This document shows positions 34,533 to 44,271 of a DNA stretch of 64,000 nucleotides, piece after piece. The stretch is from contig NZ_QVMM01000001.1 of assembly GCF_010501065.1 (NCBI RefSeq), positions 173,083-237,082 of the forward strand. Direction: 5' to 3'. The notes under the pieces were generated by a model, which ran no database searches, was not told the DNA's origin, and worked only from the letters and a program-made list of their open reading frames with translations. How positions within the stretch are numbered: position 1 is the first letter of the stretch; each line of letters begins with the position of its first letter. Both the position numbers and the translations under genes were made by a program. The stretch is from Dysgonomonas sp. 216 (lineage in GTDB: Bacteria; Bacteroidota; Bacteroidia; Bacteroidales; Dysgonomonadaceae).

Positions 34533-36698
34533 ATGAAGAAGTTTTTTTTACAGTCGGCATTACTGCTTATTGTACTTTCTTGTGGTACAATTGGAGCTGT
34601 GGCTGATAATGGAAACGACAATACAGACTACGAAAATGGTGAGATTACAAGACTGGAAAAGATTACATTAGCACTGGATGACAAAATCACCACTTACAAC
34701 GGTTACCCTCAATCGGTTGACAAGGTAACAATTGAACCTGCATACGCAGATACGCTTACTGTATTTTATCTTTATAAAACAATTGGTCAGGATAACGAAC
34801 CATCCGATACCCCCCCAACTACTGCAGGCGAGTATGAGGTTACTGCTTATACTAACGAGACTGCACAGTACGAAGCATCGTTAGTTACCGCCAAACTTAT
34901 TATAGAGAAAAAAGAGCCTGCCTTCGGCATAAAAGATAAAACTGTTGTTTATTCGGGTCAAACCGTTTCGGTTGAAGCTGACATACAGGAAGAACTGGAA
35001 AACAATGTTATTATTTATTACGAAGGTATTGAAGAAACTGTTTTTGAAAACACAACAGATAGCCCTGTCGATGCAGGAATATATAAAGTATCAGCTGTAT
35101 ATGAAGAAAGCAACAACTTTGAAAAGAAAACAGTGTATTCAAAACTGGTTATCGAACGAAAGGAGCCGATATTTAATATACAGGACAAACGTGTAAAATA
35201 TTCGGGCGTCGTGGTGCCTGTTAGTCCCGAAATAGTAGATCGACCTGCAGATGCGGAAATATTGATAACTTATACAGGTGTCGGATCTACTGAGTATGAA
35301 GAAACAGATATTGCGCCTAAAGATGCAGGAGAGTATAAGGTTACGGCAACACTTAAAGAAACTCCTAACTATACATCTAAAACAATATCATCTAGTCTGA
35401 TTATCGATAAATATGGTAAGCCCGAGTTGACACTACAAAACAAAACAGTGATTTACAACAAAAACCCTCAGGGTGTTGACAACGCTATTGTTTTGCCCGT
35501 TTTCGCATCCTATCTACCTGTAACATACACTTATAAAGCTGATGATTATCCCGAGTCGGAGTATCCTCCTACCAATTCGGGCACTTATATTGTAAAGGCA
35601 AGTACTCCCGACGACAGGAATTTTGATCCTAATTTTGTTACGGCTGTTTTAATAATAGAAAAGGCAGAACAAGTTATTACATTCCCCGACATCTCTCCCA
35701 AAAAATGGAAAGACAATCCGTTCAATTTGAATGTAACTGTCGACACCGGATTTCCCATTATTTATGAAGGCAGCAACAATCAGGTTGCCGAGGTTGCTGA
35801 CGATGGAACTGTCGCGATAAATTGTTCGGGCAATGTAACTTTCACTGTAAATGTAGAAGAAACCCGTAATTATTTACCGGCAACTAAAACTCAATCTATT
35901 TTTGTAACCAGCAGCGACACCGATATATATGATTTGAGGATAAATGGAGAATCTATATCGTTAGGAACACAAATGTACTACGATATGTATTGTGCCGAAA
36001 TTACTCAACTTGACATAGCAATTGATACAGAATGTAATGCAACCATAGATAAAGGACATGTATTTACAGAGATTATAGAAAAACCTGAGAAACGCAAGGT
36101 TGTATTTACTGTAACATCACAAGACCAGACAACCAGCAAAATATATACGCTTATTATTGAAAAGCGATTCAAATTTGAGGATATTATAAATATCAGATGG
36201 AACAATACTTTATCGGTTATAAACAATCCGGAGAATAATGGAGGGTATAATTTTACTTCATTTAAATGGTACAGAAAAACCGCTGCAAGCGAAGACTTTG
36301 AAGTTGTATCAGAAGAACAATACTATTCGGTTGGAGAAAATGGTGAGATTATACAGCCTGACGATGTATTTTATGTTGAGATAACAGGAAAAGAATTTGA
36401 CGATATTTTACGAACATGCGAAAATTCGCCGGCTATACAGTCGGGAAACTCATCAATAAAAGCTTATCCGATACCAGTGTCCAGAGATCAGGATCTGAAA
36501 GTAGAAATTGACTTGGAAGATGAACAATTAAAAGATGCCGAAATTGAAATCTATAATGTCAATGGTATGCTAATCAGAGTTCAGAAAGTAGCAGAAAAGC
36601 AAACCTTAATTTCGCCCTTAAATGTATCTGGGACACATATCCTTCGACTCAAAACAAAAGAGGAAAAAGGAAATGAATTGAGGATAATGGTAAAGTAA
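34533..36698 (+). CDS. Large MBG-repeat surface protein with probable T9SS C-terminal domain
   Basis: A 721-residue exported protein starting at ATG 34533 (MKKFFLQSALLLIVLSCGTIGAVAD signal; a TTG frame from 34497 is rejected). Four MBG-type beta domains of about 80-95 residues follow in tandem, each with 'K-TVYSG-x-V' at the start and 'DAGEYKVTA-LIIEK' at the end (through about residue 385). Then come a Big-like domain (EQVITFPDISPKKW...), a cadherin-like strand set, and a C-terminal module SIKAYPIPV ... IEIYNVNGMLIR ... ILRLKTKEE with the YP-x-P and G-x-L/V pattern of type IX secretion signals. Probably an adhesin or surface-layer protein. Confidence 0.8.
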   Translation: MKKFFLQSALLLIVLSCGTIGAVADNGNDNTDYENGEITRLEKITLALDDKITTYNGYPQSVDKVTIEPAYADTLTVFYLYKTIGQDNEPSDTPPTTAGEYEVTAYTNETAQYEASLVTAKLIIEKKEPAFGIKDKTVVYSGQTVSVEADIQEELENNVIIYYEGIEETVFENTTDSPVDAGIYKVSAVYEESNNFEKKTVYSKLVIERKEPIFNIQDKRVKYSGVVVPVSPEIVDRPADAEILITYTGVGSTEYEETDIAPKDAGEYKVTATLKETPNYTSKTISSSLIIDKYGKPELTLQNKTVIYNKNPQGVDNAIVLPVFASYLPVTYTYKADDYPESEYPPTNSGTYIVKASTPDDRNFDPNFVTAVLIIEKAEQVITFPDISPKKWKDNPFNLNVTVDTGFPIIYEGSNNQVAEVADDGTVAINCSGNVTFTVNVEETRNYLPATKTQSIFVTSSDTDIYDLRINGESISLGTQMYYDMYCAEITQLDIAIDTECNATIDKGHVFTEIIEKPEKRKVVFTVTSQDQTTSKIYTLIIEKRFKFEDIINIRWNNTLSVINNPENNGGYNFTSFKWYRKTAASEDFEVVSEEQYYSVGENGEIIQPDDVFYVEITGKEFDDILRTCENSPAIQSGNSSIKAYPIPVSRDQDLKVEIDLEDEQLKDAEIEIYNVNGMLIRVQKVAEKQTLISPLNVSGTHILRLKTKEEKGNELRIMVK

Positions 36699-36725
36699 AT
36701 TTAAGCTAAATCACAGATTTATTAT

Positions 36726-37619
36726 ATGAAAATCTCAAAATATATAGCAGTTTTTATTTCCGGACTAATGTGTAGTGCGGCACTTTCGGGGCAGGACGGA
36801 CAGTCTGCTCACGAGTTGTCGGTCTATCTGGGCGGAGGACTGTCTACTTTAAACTACGACACAAGGGTAGGAAAACAAACCGATGGTAATGGCGGATTGG
36901 GCGGTTTTGGTTATAGCTATTTCTTTTCGGAGAAATGGGGCATTGTAACCGGCGCTGAAGTATCCTTATATAAAGCAAGAATGACTTTTGATTATCTTTC
37001 CGATAAATATGTAACCAAAGATGTAGACGGCGAAAATTTTGAGTTCAGAAGCAAGGTTAGCAATTATAAAGAAAAACATCATTCGATATTCCTTAATATT
37101 CCGGTGATGATGCAATACCAAACTCCCGGCGACAAGCATCGTTTTTATGCTATGGCAGGAGGTAAGATTGGTATACCATTACGAACCAAATATAAAACAT
37201 CGGGGGCTACTATCGAGAATTCAGGATATTACATGTTCGATGATGTAGAGTATACAACCCAGAAGTTTATGGGATTCGGGGTGTTTACCGATAAGAACAT
37301 GAACGAAAAGGTCGATTTCAAAATATCGTTTACGCTTTCGGCTGAGGTTGGTACAAAGTGGCGTCTGGGAGATAACCTATCCTTATATTCAGGCTTATTT
37401 ATTGATTATGGAGTGAACGATATAGGAAAAGGCAAACGTAACCAAAGGTTTATAGCATATAACTCCGAAAACCCACGCAATTTCACCTCCAGCAGTATTC
37501 TTGTATCTCAATTTGCTGCTGAAGATGGCAAAACAGTGAGCTTTATTGATAAAGTTAATGTTATGACTGCAGGAATAAAACTAAGATTCTCGTTTGGAAT
37601 AGGGCAAACTAAAAAATAA
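36726..37619 (+). CDS. Outer-membrane beta-barrel protein
   Basis: A 297-residue exported protein: signal MKISKYIAVFISGLMCSAALSG, then strands typical of the OmpA-like/PorT barrel group (LSVYLGGGLSTLNYDT, GGLGGFGYSYFFSEKWGIVTGAEVSLY, SIFLNIPVMMQYQTPG, FYAMAGGKIGIPL) and last strand TAGIKLRFSFGIG. It follows the MBG-repeat gene by 27 bp and precedes a strong terminator, so the two form a two-gene unit; the barrel may anchor or assemble the surface protein (inference). Confidence 0.8.
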   Translation: MKISKYIAVFISGLMCSAALSGQDGQSAHELSVYLGGGLSTLNYDTRVGKQTDGNGGLGGFGYSYFFSEKWGIVTGAEVSLYKARMTFDYLSDKYVTKDVDGENFEFRSKVSNYKEKHHSIFLNIPVMMQYQTPGDKHRFYAMAGGKIGIPLRTKYKTSGATIENSGYYMFDDVEYTTQKFMGFGVFTDKNMNEKVDFKISFTLSAEVGTKWRLGDNLSLYSGLFIDYGVNDIGKGKRNQRFIAYNSENPRNFTSSSILVSQFAAEDGKTVSFIDKVNVMTAGIKLRFSFGIGQTKK

Positions 37620-37644
37620 ATCTTGAGTAAAGTTGGAGACTCAG

Positions 37645-37692
37645 ACACCTCTGTTCGAATCTTTTTCGGCAGGGGTGTTTTTCTTTTTTTAT
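37645..37692 (+). terminator. Strong intrinsic terminator after MBG/barrel operon
   Basis: A 9-bp stem (37645-37653 with 37670-37678, one G-T pair) with an inner CGAA/TTCG stem, followed by a long T-rich tract. The tail overlaps the last codon of convergent trkH. Confidence 0.85.
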
Positions 37693-39149
37693 CTTTTCCA
37701 GAAAGCAGGTATAAATAACGAAAGAACAGTAAACAATTCAAGACGCCCTGTCAGCATAAGAAAGCATAGATACCACTTTGAGAATGTTGGTATATCGGCA
37801 AAATGCCCGCTAGGGCCAACAGTTCCAAGACCGGGACCTACGTTGCCCATACAAGATATAGCCGACCCGACCGACTCTTCGAAACCCATTCCCGAAAAAG
37901 ACAGGATAAGGAAACTTATAATAAGAATAGCCAAATACAGAAACATGAAAGCCAATATCTTGGTTACAATATCGATAGGAATAACATGCCCATTCAAGCG
38001 TACCGGATAAATAGCGTTAGGATGTACCTGACGTTTGAATTCGTTGATCGCATTCTTACACAGTACAATAATGCGTACAATTTTTATACCACCCGAAGTT
38101 GATCCGGCACAGGCACAGAATAGCATTAAAAGACATATTACCAATGTATAAAAGGCTCCCCATTCGATGTAATCGGCCGTTGCAAATCCGGTAGTGGTTA
38201 TTACTGAGATAACCTGAAACAATGAAGAGCGGAATGCCTGCTCAATATCATTAATTTTTCCCGACATAAATAGGCTGGATGCAACTATTGCTATAAACAA
38301 AACACAAATTGTAAAATACCAACGGAATTCTTCATCCTTTATTAACCTTTTGGGTACTCCTTTTACCAAAAAGTAAATGAGAGCGAAATTGACTCCACCA
38401 ATAAACATGAACAGACTGACAACATATTCGATATAAGGAGAATTCCAGTGCGCAATGCTTGCTTGCTTAGTAGAGTATCCGCCCGTCGACATAGTGCTCA
38501 TGGCATGGCAAACCGAATCGAAAAAGTTCATCGGCCCGACCCACAACAAACCGCAGAGAATAACTGTTACTAAAATGTATGTACCCCAAAGCCGCTTTGC
38601 AATTTGAGTTACACGGGGGCGAAAACGTTCGTGTACAATTCCCGTAGTTTCGGCATCGTACAGAAACGAAGCATTACCTCCAAGCATGGGTAAAAGAGCC
38701 AGTGCAAAGACTATAATACCAATTCCACCAATCCATTGGGTAAGGCATCGCCAAAACAGCAGTCCTTTAGGCATTGCTTCTATATCGAGCAAAATACTAG
38801 AACCGGTAGTTGTAAAACCCGACATGGTTTCGAAATAAGCATTGCTTATATTTGGTATGGACCCACTGATAAAGTAAGGAAGCATGCCGAAAGCCGACAA
38901 TACAACCCAAGCCAAAGCCACAACCAGAAAACTTTCGCGTTTGCCGATAGGCTTTTCATATTCTTCCATCCCTATCAGCCGAAAAAACACGCCCGATATT
39001 AAAGTTATTGTGCTTGATATAAGCATAGCATCGCCGCTATACTCTTGATAATAGAATGATATAACAGTAGCCACCATCATAAACAGCGACTCTATCAGTA
39101 ATAAAAAGCCCAGAGTTTTGATTACAAACCTGAAATTAAATTTATTCAT
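37689..39149 (-). CDS. trkH: Trk-type potassium uptake channel subunit TrkH
   Basis: Integral membrane K+ translocating subunit. The 486-residue protein starts at ATG 39149 (MNKFNFRFVIKTLG); a longer frame into trkA is not needed. It carries four P-loop repeats with selectivity residues: SGFTTTGSSIL, AMSTMSTGGYST, SVITTTGFATAD and SCMGNVGPGLGTVGP. About ten transmembrane helices are evident. It follows trkA by 20 bp; TrkA gates it through nucleotide binding. Confidence 0.94.
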   Translation of the reverse strand: MNKFNFRFVIKTLGFLLLIESLFMMVATVISFYYQEYSGDAMLISSTITLISGVFFRLIGMEEYEKPIGKRESFLVVALAWVVLSAFGMLPYFISGSIPNISNAYFETMSGFTTTGSSILLDIEAMPKGLLFWRCLTQWIGGIGIIVFALALLPMLGGNASFLYDAETTGIVHERFRPRVTQIAKRLWGTYILVTVILCGLLWVGPMNFFDSVCHAMSTMSTGGYSTKQASIAHWNSPYIEYVVSLFMFIGGVNFALIYFLVKGVPKRLIKDEEFRWYFTICVLFIAIVASSLFMSGKINDIEQAFRSSLFQVISVITTTGFATADYIEWGAFYTLVICLLMLFCACAGSTSGGIKIVRIIVLCKNAINEFKRQVHPNAIYPVRLNGHVIPIDIVTKILAFMFLYLAILIISFLILSFSGMGFEESVGSAISCMGNVGPGLGTVGPSGHFADIPTFSKWYLCFLMLTGRLELFTVLSLFIPAFWKR

Positions 39150-39169
39150 TCTATTTACCTTATTGGGGG

Positions 39170-40504
39170 TTAATTGAATAGCTTCTCTATATCTCTGATT
39201 GCGTCGTTGAGGCAAAATACTACAACATTGTCATAAGCTTCGACCTGAGTATTACCATCAATCAACATGGGTTCTCCATTGCGGATGAGTCCGCCCAAAC
39301 TTGTGTTTTTAGGCAAAGTAAGGTTCTTTATCTCTTTCTTCGTTATTAAGGAATTGGGACGTGCTGTAATTTCCGCAACATCGGCATTTGCAAATGTCAG
39401 GGATTTTATATTCGAAACGTCTGCATTTAGCAGAAATCGGTATATATTGTTAACCGTAATCAATCGCTTGTTTATCACAGTTCCTATATCAAGGCTTTCG
39501 GCCATGGCAATATAGTCCATATTTTCTACTTCGGCAACAGTTTTCTTTACGCCAAATTGCTTTGCCGCCATACATGCCAGAATATTAGCCTCGGAATTTC
39601 CTGTAACAGCTATAAAGGCATCCATATCCGTTATTCCTTCTTGCAACAGAAAGTCAGTATTTCTTCCGTCGTCGTTAAATATTGTCACATTCTTAGGAAC
39701 CTTTTCCAGTAGTTTGTGACATTTTTCTTTGTCCGACTCCAAAAGCTTTATGTGCACATCATCAGGTAGATATTGGCTGGTACGTATTGCAATACGGCTA
39801 CCCCCCATAATCATGATGTTTTTAACATCAAAGTTCTGTTTTCCTGTTATATCGGGTATCTCTTTAACAAATTCCTGAGTTGTACAGAAAAACAATATAT
39901 CGTTTGGTAAAATCTGATGATTACCTTTGGGTATAATGGTTGTATTATTTCGCTTAATGGCAACTATATGGAACCTCTTTTTATCCTGATTCAGGTCGTA
40001 AAGGTACTTGTTTGCAAGTGTAGCATTCTCGCGGATCTTAACACCTACAAGAATTATAGCTCCGCCAAAAAGCTCGACCCATAGCCTTGCCCAAGGTCGC
40101 TTTACTGCCGATACAATTTCTTTTGCAGCAAGCATTTCGGGGTATACCATGGCGTTTATACCCAATTTATCAAAGAAGTCTTTGTTTTTTGGCAACAGGT
40201 ATTCGAAGTTATCGATACGGGCAAAAGTTTTTTTCGCACCCATATTGGCAGCAAGCATACAAGAAGTAATGTTTACCGATTCGTCGGGGGTTACCCCTAT
40301 AAAAAGGTCGGTGTTTTTAATATCGATTTCGTTCAGGTCTTTTAACGATGTCGACGATCCCACCATTGTTATCATTTCCAGATTGCTTGAGAAATTAAGC
40401 CTTTCTCTGTCGGTATCCATAAGGATAACATCCTGATTCTCCTGCGATAGAAGTTTCGCTAAGTGCGTACCTACAGCACCTGCACCGGCAATAACAATTC
40501 TCAT
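39170..40504 (-). CDS. trkA: Trk potassium uptake regulatory protein TrkA
   Basis: A cytoplasmic NAD(H)/ATP-binding ring protein controlling TrkH. The 444 residues contain two RCK_N-RCK_C units: the first Rossmann motif IAGAGAVGTHLAKLL (residues 4-18), the second IMGGSRIAIRTSQYL (about residue 225), each followed by a TrkA-C domain. Double-RCK length is typical for TrkA. It begins 39 bp after dxs, so dxs-trkA-trkH appears to be one transcript. Confidence 0.95.
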   Translation of the reverse strand: MRIVIAGAGAVGTHLAKLLSQENQDVILMDTDRERLNFSSNLEMITMVGSSTSLKDLNEIDIKNTDLFIGVTPDESVNITSCMLAANMGAKKTFARIDNFEYLLPKNKDFFDKLGINAMVYPEMLAAKEIVSAVKRPWARLWVELFGGAIILVGVKIRENATLANKYLYDLNQDKKRFHIVAIKRNNTTIIPKGNHQILPNDILFFCTTQEFVKEIPDITGKQNFDVKNIMIMGGSRIAIRTSQYLPDDVHIKLLESDKEKCHKLLEKVPKNVTIFNDDGRNTDFLLQEGITDMDAFIAVTGNSEANILACMAAKQFGVKKTVAEVENMDYIAMAESLDIGTVINKRLITVNNIYRFLLNADVSNIKSLTFANADVAEITARPNSLITKKEIKNLTLPKNTSLGGLIRNGEPMLIDGNTQVEAYDNVVVFCLNDAIRDIEKLFN

Positions 40505-40543
40505 CTTACTTTTTTTATGCCTGTTGGCCGTTATTCAACAAAA

Positions 40544-42454
40544 CTAACGCTTTTTTAAGACTTCTGCAACACGCTTGGTTATACCCTCGGTATCTATTTC
40601 ACAAAGCCTGTTAAGGTCTTTTATAGATCCGTGTGTAATAAAGCTATCGGGTAAACCTATACGCGTGAGTTCTATGTTTTTCACGTTCTTGTCCGAATAA
40701 TATTCAAGCACTGCAGAACCAAGACCTCCTGTTACCACCCCGTTTTCGACAGTAATAATTTTATCGAATTTCGTGGATATTTCGTCCAGAATATCAGTAT
40801 CTATTGGTTTCAGGAAGATCATATCGTAATGAGCTATACTGTATCCCTCTTTTTCGAGATTATCGATAGCATCATTTGCTGCATTACCTATAGGTCCTAT
40901 AGATAAAATCACGGCATCTTTTCCGTCACGTATTTTCCGTCCTTTCCCTATTTCCAAAACTTTCATTTCGTTTTGCCAGTCCTTCAACTCGCCCTGTCCT
41001 CTGGGATAACGTATTACAAATGGCCCGCTGTTTCCGTATATTCCTGTATACATTAAATCGCGAAGGAAATGTTCATTATATGGCGATGATATAATAAGGT
41101 TAGGAACGCAACGCAAACTTGCCAAATCGAATGCGCCATGATGCGTCGGGCCATCTTCTCCCACAAGACCGGCTCGGTCTAAGCACATAACCATATGCAG
41201 TTTTTGTATGGCTACATCGTGAATAACATTGTCGTAGGCCCGTTGAAAGAATGATGAATATACGTTGCAAAACGGTATCAATCCTTCTTTTGCCAATCCG
41301 GCTGAGTACGTAACGGCATGACCTTCGGCAATACCAACATCGAAAGCCCTATCCGGAAATTCCTTCATCATGTATGTCATGGAACAACCTGTAGGCATGG
41401 CCGGAGTTATACCCACAACCCGTTCGTCTTTCTTGGCCAAATCGACAAGCGTATGTCCAAAAACATCCTGATATAGTTGAGGTTGGTCTTTTGATCGAAC
41501 AATAACACGTTCGCCGGTTTCTTTATTGAATTTTCCGGGAGCGTGCCACTCGATAGCCGAAACTTCGGCGGGTTTAAAGCCTTTACCCTTAACCGTATGT
41601 ATATGTAATATTTTAGGACCTGTCATATTCTTGATGTTCTCAAGAATACGTACTAAACCTTTCAGATCGTGACCGTCGACGGGCCCGAAATAACGGATAT
41701 TAAATCCTTCAAATATATTTTGTTGTTTAGTTATCAGCGATTTAAGACTATTATTAAACCTAAGTATAAAATTCTTGCCTTTTTCTGATATAAGATTTCT
41801 GCGTTTAAACTTCTGGTAAACATCGTTTCTGAACTTATTATAAGTCTGCGATGTAGTCATCTTTACAAGATAGTCTTGTATTCCGCCCACATTATTATCG
41901 ATAGCCATATCGTTATCGTTCAGTATAATAAGTAGATTATTGGGCTGAGAACTGGCGTTATTTAAGCCTTCGAAGGCTAATCCGCCTGTCATTGCTCCAT
42001 CGCCGATAACAGCCACCACCTGACGGTCTTCATTTTTCAGACTCGAAGCTACAGCCATACCTAGAGCTGCCGAGATAGAGTTAGAAGCATGTCCTGCGAT
42101 AAAAGAATCGTATTCGCTTTCGTCAGGATTGGGGAAACCCGCCAATCCTCCAAATTTACGGTTTGTCGAAAAACGGTCTTTTCGCCCAGTGAGTATTTTA
42201 TGACTGTATGCCTGATGCCCTACGTCCCATACAATGCGGTCGTAAGGAGTATTGTAAACATAATGTAAAGCCACAGTCAATTCTACCGTACCCAAACTTG
42301 AACCAAAATGTCCCGGATTGCAACTTAGCTGATCGATAATAAATTGTCTTAATTCAGTACAAAGAGTTTCCAGTTGATCCGGTGCTAATCCCTTCAGGTC
42401 CGACGGATAGTTGATGTTTTGCAACAAAGTCGGTGTATTATTGTTTTCTGACAT
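40544..42454 (-). CDS. dxs: 1-deoxy-D-xylulose-5-phosphate synthase
   Basis: Thiamine-diphosphate enzyme joining pyruvate and glyceraldehyde 3-phosphate to DXP, the entry of the MEP isoprenoid pathway and precursor for PdxJ and thiamine. The 636-residue protein starts at ATG 42454 ([12 protein letters not shown]); an upstream in-frame Met would add a non-family hydrophobic stretch. Signatures: [15 protein letters not shown], the ThDP motif [32 protein letters not shown] and RYPRGQG. A degenerate copy of the two-box repeat lies upstream. Confidence 0.96.
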   Translation of the reverse strand: MSENNNTPTLLQNINYPSDLKGLAPDQLETLCTELRQFIIDQLSCNPGHFGSSLGTVELTVALHYVYNTPYDRIVWDVGHQAYSHKILTGRKDRFSTNRKFGGLAGFPNPDESEYDSFIAGHASNSISAALGMAVASSLKNEDRQVVAVIGDGAMTGGLAFEGLNNASSQPNNLLIILNDNDMAIDNNVGGIQDYLVKMTTSQTYNKFRNDVYQKFKRRNLISEKGKNFILRFNNSLKSLITKQQNIFEGFNIRYFGPVDGHDLKGLVRILENIKNMTGPKILHIHTVKGKGFKPAEVSAIEWHAPGKFNKETGERVIVRSKDQPQLYQDVFGHTLVDLAKKDERVVGITPAMPTGCSMTYMMKEFPDRAFDVGIAEGHAVTYSAGLAKEGLIPFCNVYSSFFQRAYDNVIHDVAIQKLHMVMCLDRAGLVGEDGPTHHGAFDLASLRCVPNLIISSPYNEHFLRDLMYTGIYGNSGPFVIRYPRGQGELKDWQNEMKVLEIGKGRKIRDGKDAVILSIGPIGNAANDAIDNLEKEGYSIAHYDMIFLKPIDTDILDEISTKFDKIITVENGVVTGGLGSAVLEYYSDKNVKNIELTRIGLPDSFITHGSIKDLNRLCEIDTEGITKRVAEVLKKR

Positions 42455-42595
42455 AATTTCGCTAAAATAGGGATGTGCAATAAGCACAAACAAGACAGCA
42501 AAATTAAGAAACAAAAGCTACTTTTCCTATGATTTTATATTAAAAATGCGATAAGGAGAAAAGGGGCTTTTATTGTTAAAGTTTTACCAACAATT

Positions 42596-42672
42596 ATTCT
42601 ATTAGCTCAGGATTGCATAGCCCCGTCAGTATCTTTAAACACTTGTTTAGAAAAAGCCTGACAATTTTTCCT
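42596..42672 (-). repeat. Two-box intergenic repeat, copy D (degenerate)
   Basis: Minus strand. Box 1 region 42672-42653 retains AATTGTCAGGCTTT but not the leading TGTCAG. Box 2 at 42613-42596 reads ATCCTG-N6-TAGAAT with 12 of 18 positions equal to copy B. Start-to-start distance is 59 bp, the same as copy B. It lies in the 304-bp gap between the HEAT-like gene and dxs; no other element was seen there. Confidence 0.45.
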
Positions 42673-42758
42673 GATTTTGTTCTTTAAATCAAATCCTATT
42701 GTCTGTAAATGTCTCTTTCGTTTTACATATAAAAAAGCACAAATCAAGACATTGAAAG

Positions 42759-43295
42759 CTAAGCATATTTTTGTAAACTTTTCCTTTTTTGCATTGCTTT
42801 CAGTATGTTTCGCCGAACTGTACGTATAGCCGGACAGAGTCGTCCATCCATCATTTCGAGAATAGTCTTTAGCTCTTGTACCAATTCGGGAATGGGAAGA
42901 CAAAGTTCATAAGCTATTTTCATGCAAAGCGATTGCACGCCCGGTAGCTCCTGCGCCGACAACATCCGTTCCATGCAAAAGTCCAGAAAATCGACACGAA
43001 GCGGATCACCTAACGGTTGTTTATAAAGCAGATTCAGCATAACCCTTCGTTTCCCTCCATGCTTACATATCATAACTTCGTTAATCAGATCGTCTTGTTT
43101 ACAGTATAACCATTTGTTTTCTTGTCGAGAAAAATGAGAGAAAACCCAAGCTGCCTGATACCCAACAGTCTCATCTTCATCCTGCAGCAAACGATAAAGC
43201 TCTTCTTTTTGTTCATCGCTTTGCTGTGTCAGACGAAGCAACTCTTCTATATCAGCCATCCCTATACGCCCCGATAATTTAGCCTTAAAATCCAC
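42759..43295 (-). CDS. HEAT-like helical repeat protein, unknown function
   Basis: A 178-residue all-helical soluble protein (IEELLRLTQQSDEQKEELYRLLQDEDETVGYQAAWVFSHFS..., VMLNLLYKQPLGDPLRVDFLDFCMERML) suggesting HEAT or ARM-type repeats, as in small adaptor proteins. It has no signal peptide or catalytic motif. It lies upstream of dxs in the same direction but separated by 304 bp. No named family is recognised. Confidence 0.65.
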   Translation of the reverse strand: MDFKAKLSGRIGMADIEELLRLTQQSDEQKEELYRLLQDEDETVGYQAAWVFSHFSRQENKWLYCKQDDLINEVMICKHGGKRRVMLNLLYKQPLGDPLRVDFLDFCMERMLSAQELPGVQSLCMKIAYELCLPIPELVQELKTILEMMDGRLCPAIRTVRRNILKAMQKRKSLQKYA

Positions 43296-43514
43296 TATTT
43301 AATTAACTCTGTTCGTTTGTATAAATCGTTTTGATATGTTCCATAATAGCTACTTTCCGACACACTATGTAAAATACAGCTTACAATCAATCGTTTATAG
43401 TGTTATTGGTGTATATGGGTGTACTATATTCTTTGGAATCAGGAGAGATAACCCTATCATTGATATACGTGGTTATTTCGCCTGTAATTTCGCTAAAATA
43501 ATAGATAAATTTAA

Positions 43515-44210
43515 TTATATCTTACCTTTCTGATGATAATTAATTTCGTAAAGGACACGAATAAAAATAGAATATTCCTGTATCCCTTTTGTTATTTTAT
43601 CTTCTAATCCTATTCTTTGTTTATCATATAGAGCGAATTCTGAATGCAAATTTTGATTAATATCTTCAATCATTTTTAAACTTTTATCGGTGCTTTTTGC
43701 ATTTTCAAGAATTAAACTACGTTTACTTGCCAAGTGTTCAAGTTGATGAATTGTTTTAATCAATACGACAGAAATATCACTAATTTGATTAATGAACTTG
43801 TTTAAAGATTCAACAATTCTTTTATCTTCGTTAAAAGCCAAACATTCATAAAATATTGTTTCTGCTTTTAATCTTTCTTCATAAATGCAATTATATAAAT
43901 TTCTAATGTAGAGTATATCATCTACTCTATCGAATGCATACACCATTTTTACTATTAAGTTTTTGTGTGCAATTCCAGAAGGGATAAACGACATTAATTT
44001 ATTTTTTCGTTCTTGCAAATAGTCGTTTTCTCTTAATTTTTCAAAGCTTATTTCATTTTTTATTTGTTCAATATCTCTTGTTATTTGCTTTACATCCTCT
44101 TTTGTTGCTAAATTTTTTCCTTTTTCTTTAAAATAAGATACTGCAAAGGCAGATATTAGACCTCCTATAAAAGCAGATATAGGTATAAGAATAATTTCAA
44201 AAAAACTCAT
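43515..44210 (-). CDS. Membrane-anchored coiled-coil protein, unknown function
   Basis: A 231-residue protein with one N-terminal membrane helix (IILIPISAFIGGLISAFAVSYF) followed by KGKNLATKEDVKQITRDIEQIK, a charged segment seen in many uncharacterised proteins of mobile or defence contexts, and a long helical region to the C-terminus. Its DNA is more AT-rich than the flanking housekeeping genes. It is 61 bp downstream of the DUF4143 ATPase. Function unknown; accessory origin is inferred. Confidence 0.6.
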   Translation of the reverse strand: MSFFEIILIPISAFIGGLISAFAVSYFKEKGKNLATKEDVKQITRDIEQIKNEISFEKLRENDYLQERKNKLMSFIPSGIAHKNLIVKMVYAFDRVDDILYIRNLYNCIYEERLKAETIFYECLAFNEDKRIVESLNKFINQISDISVVLIKTIHQLEHLASKRSLILENAKSTDKSLKMIEDINQNLHSEFALYDKQRIGLEDKITKGIQEYSIFIRVLYEINYHQKGKI

Positions 44211-44271
44211 AATAACATTATATTATAAAAATTATAGACCTGAATTATTTTTTATCATGAGAAAAATACAC

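Noticed and set aside
42607..42903. 98-codon minus-strand frame overlapping the HEAT-like gene end
   Set aside because: Out-of-frame overlap with a better supported gene, and it covers the degenerate repeat copy D.
43336..43533. 65-codon plus-strand frame between the HEAT-like gene and the coiled-coil gene
   Set aside because: Runs into the end of a convergent gene, lacks promoter and family features; the gap 43296-43514 is treated as non-coding.
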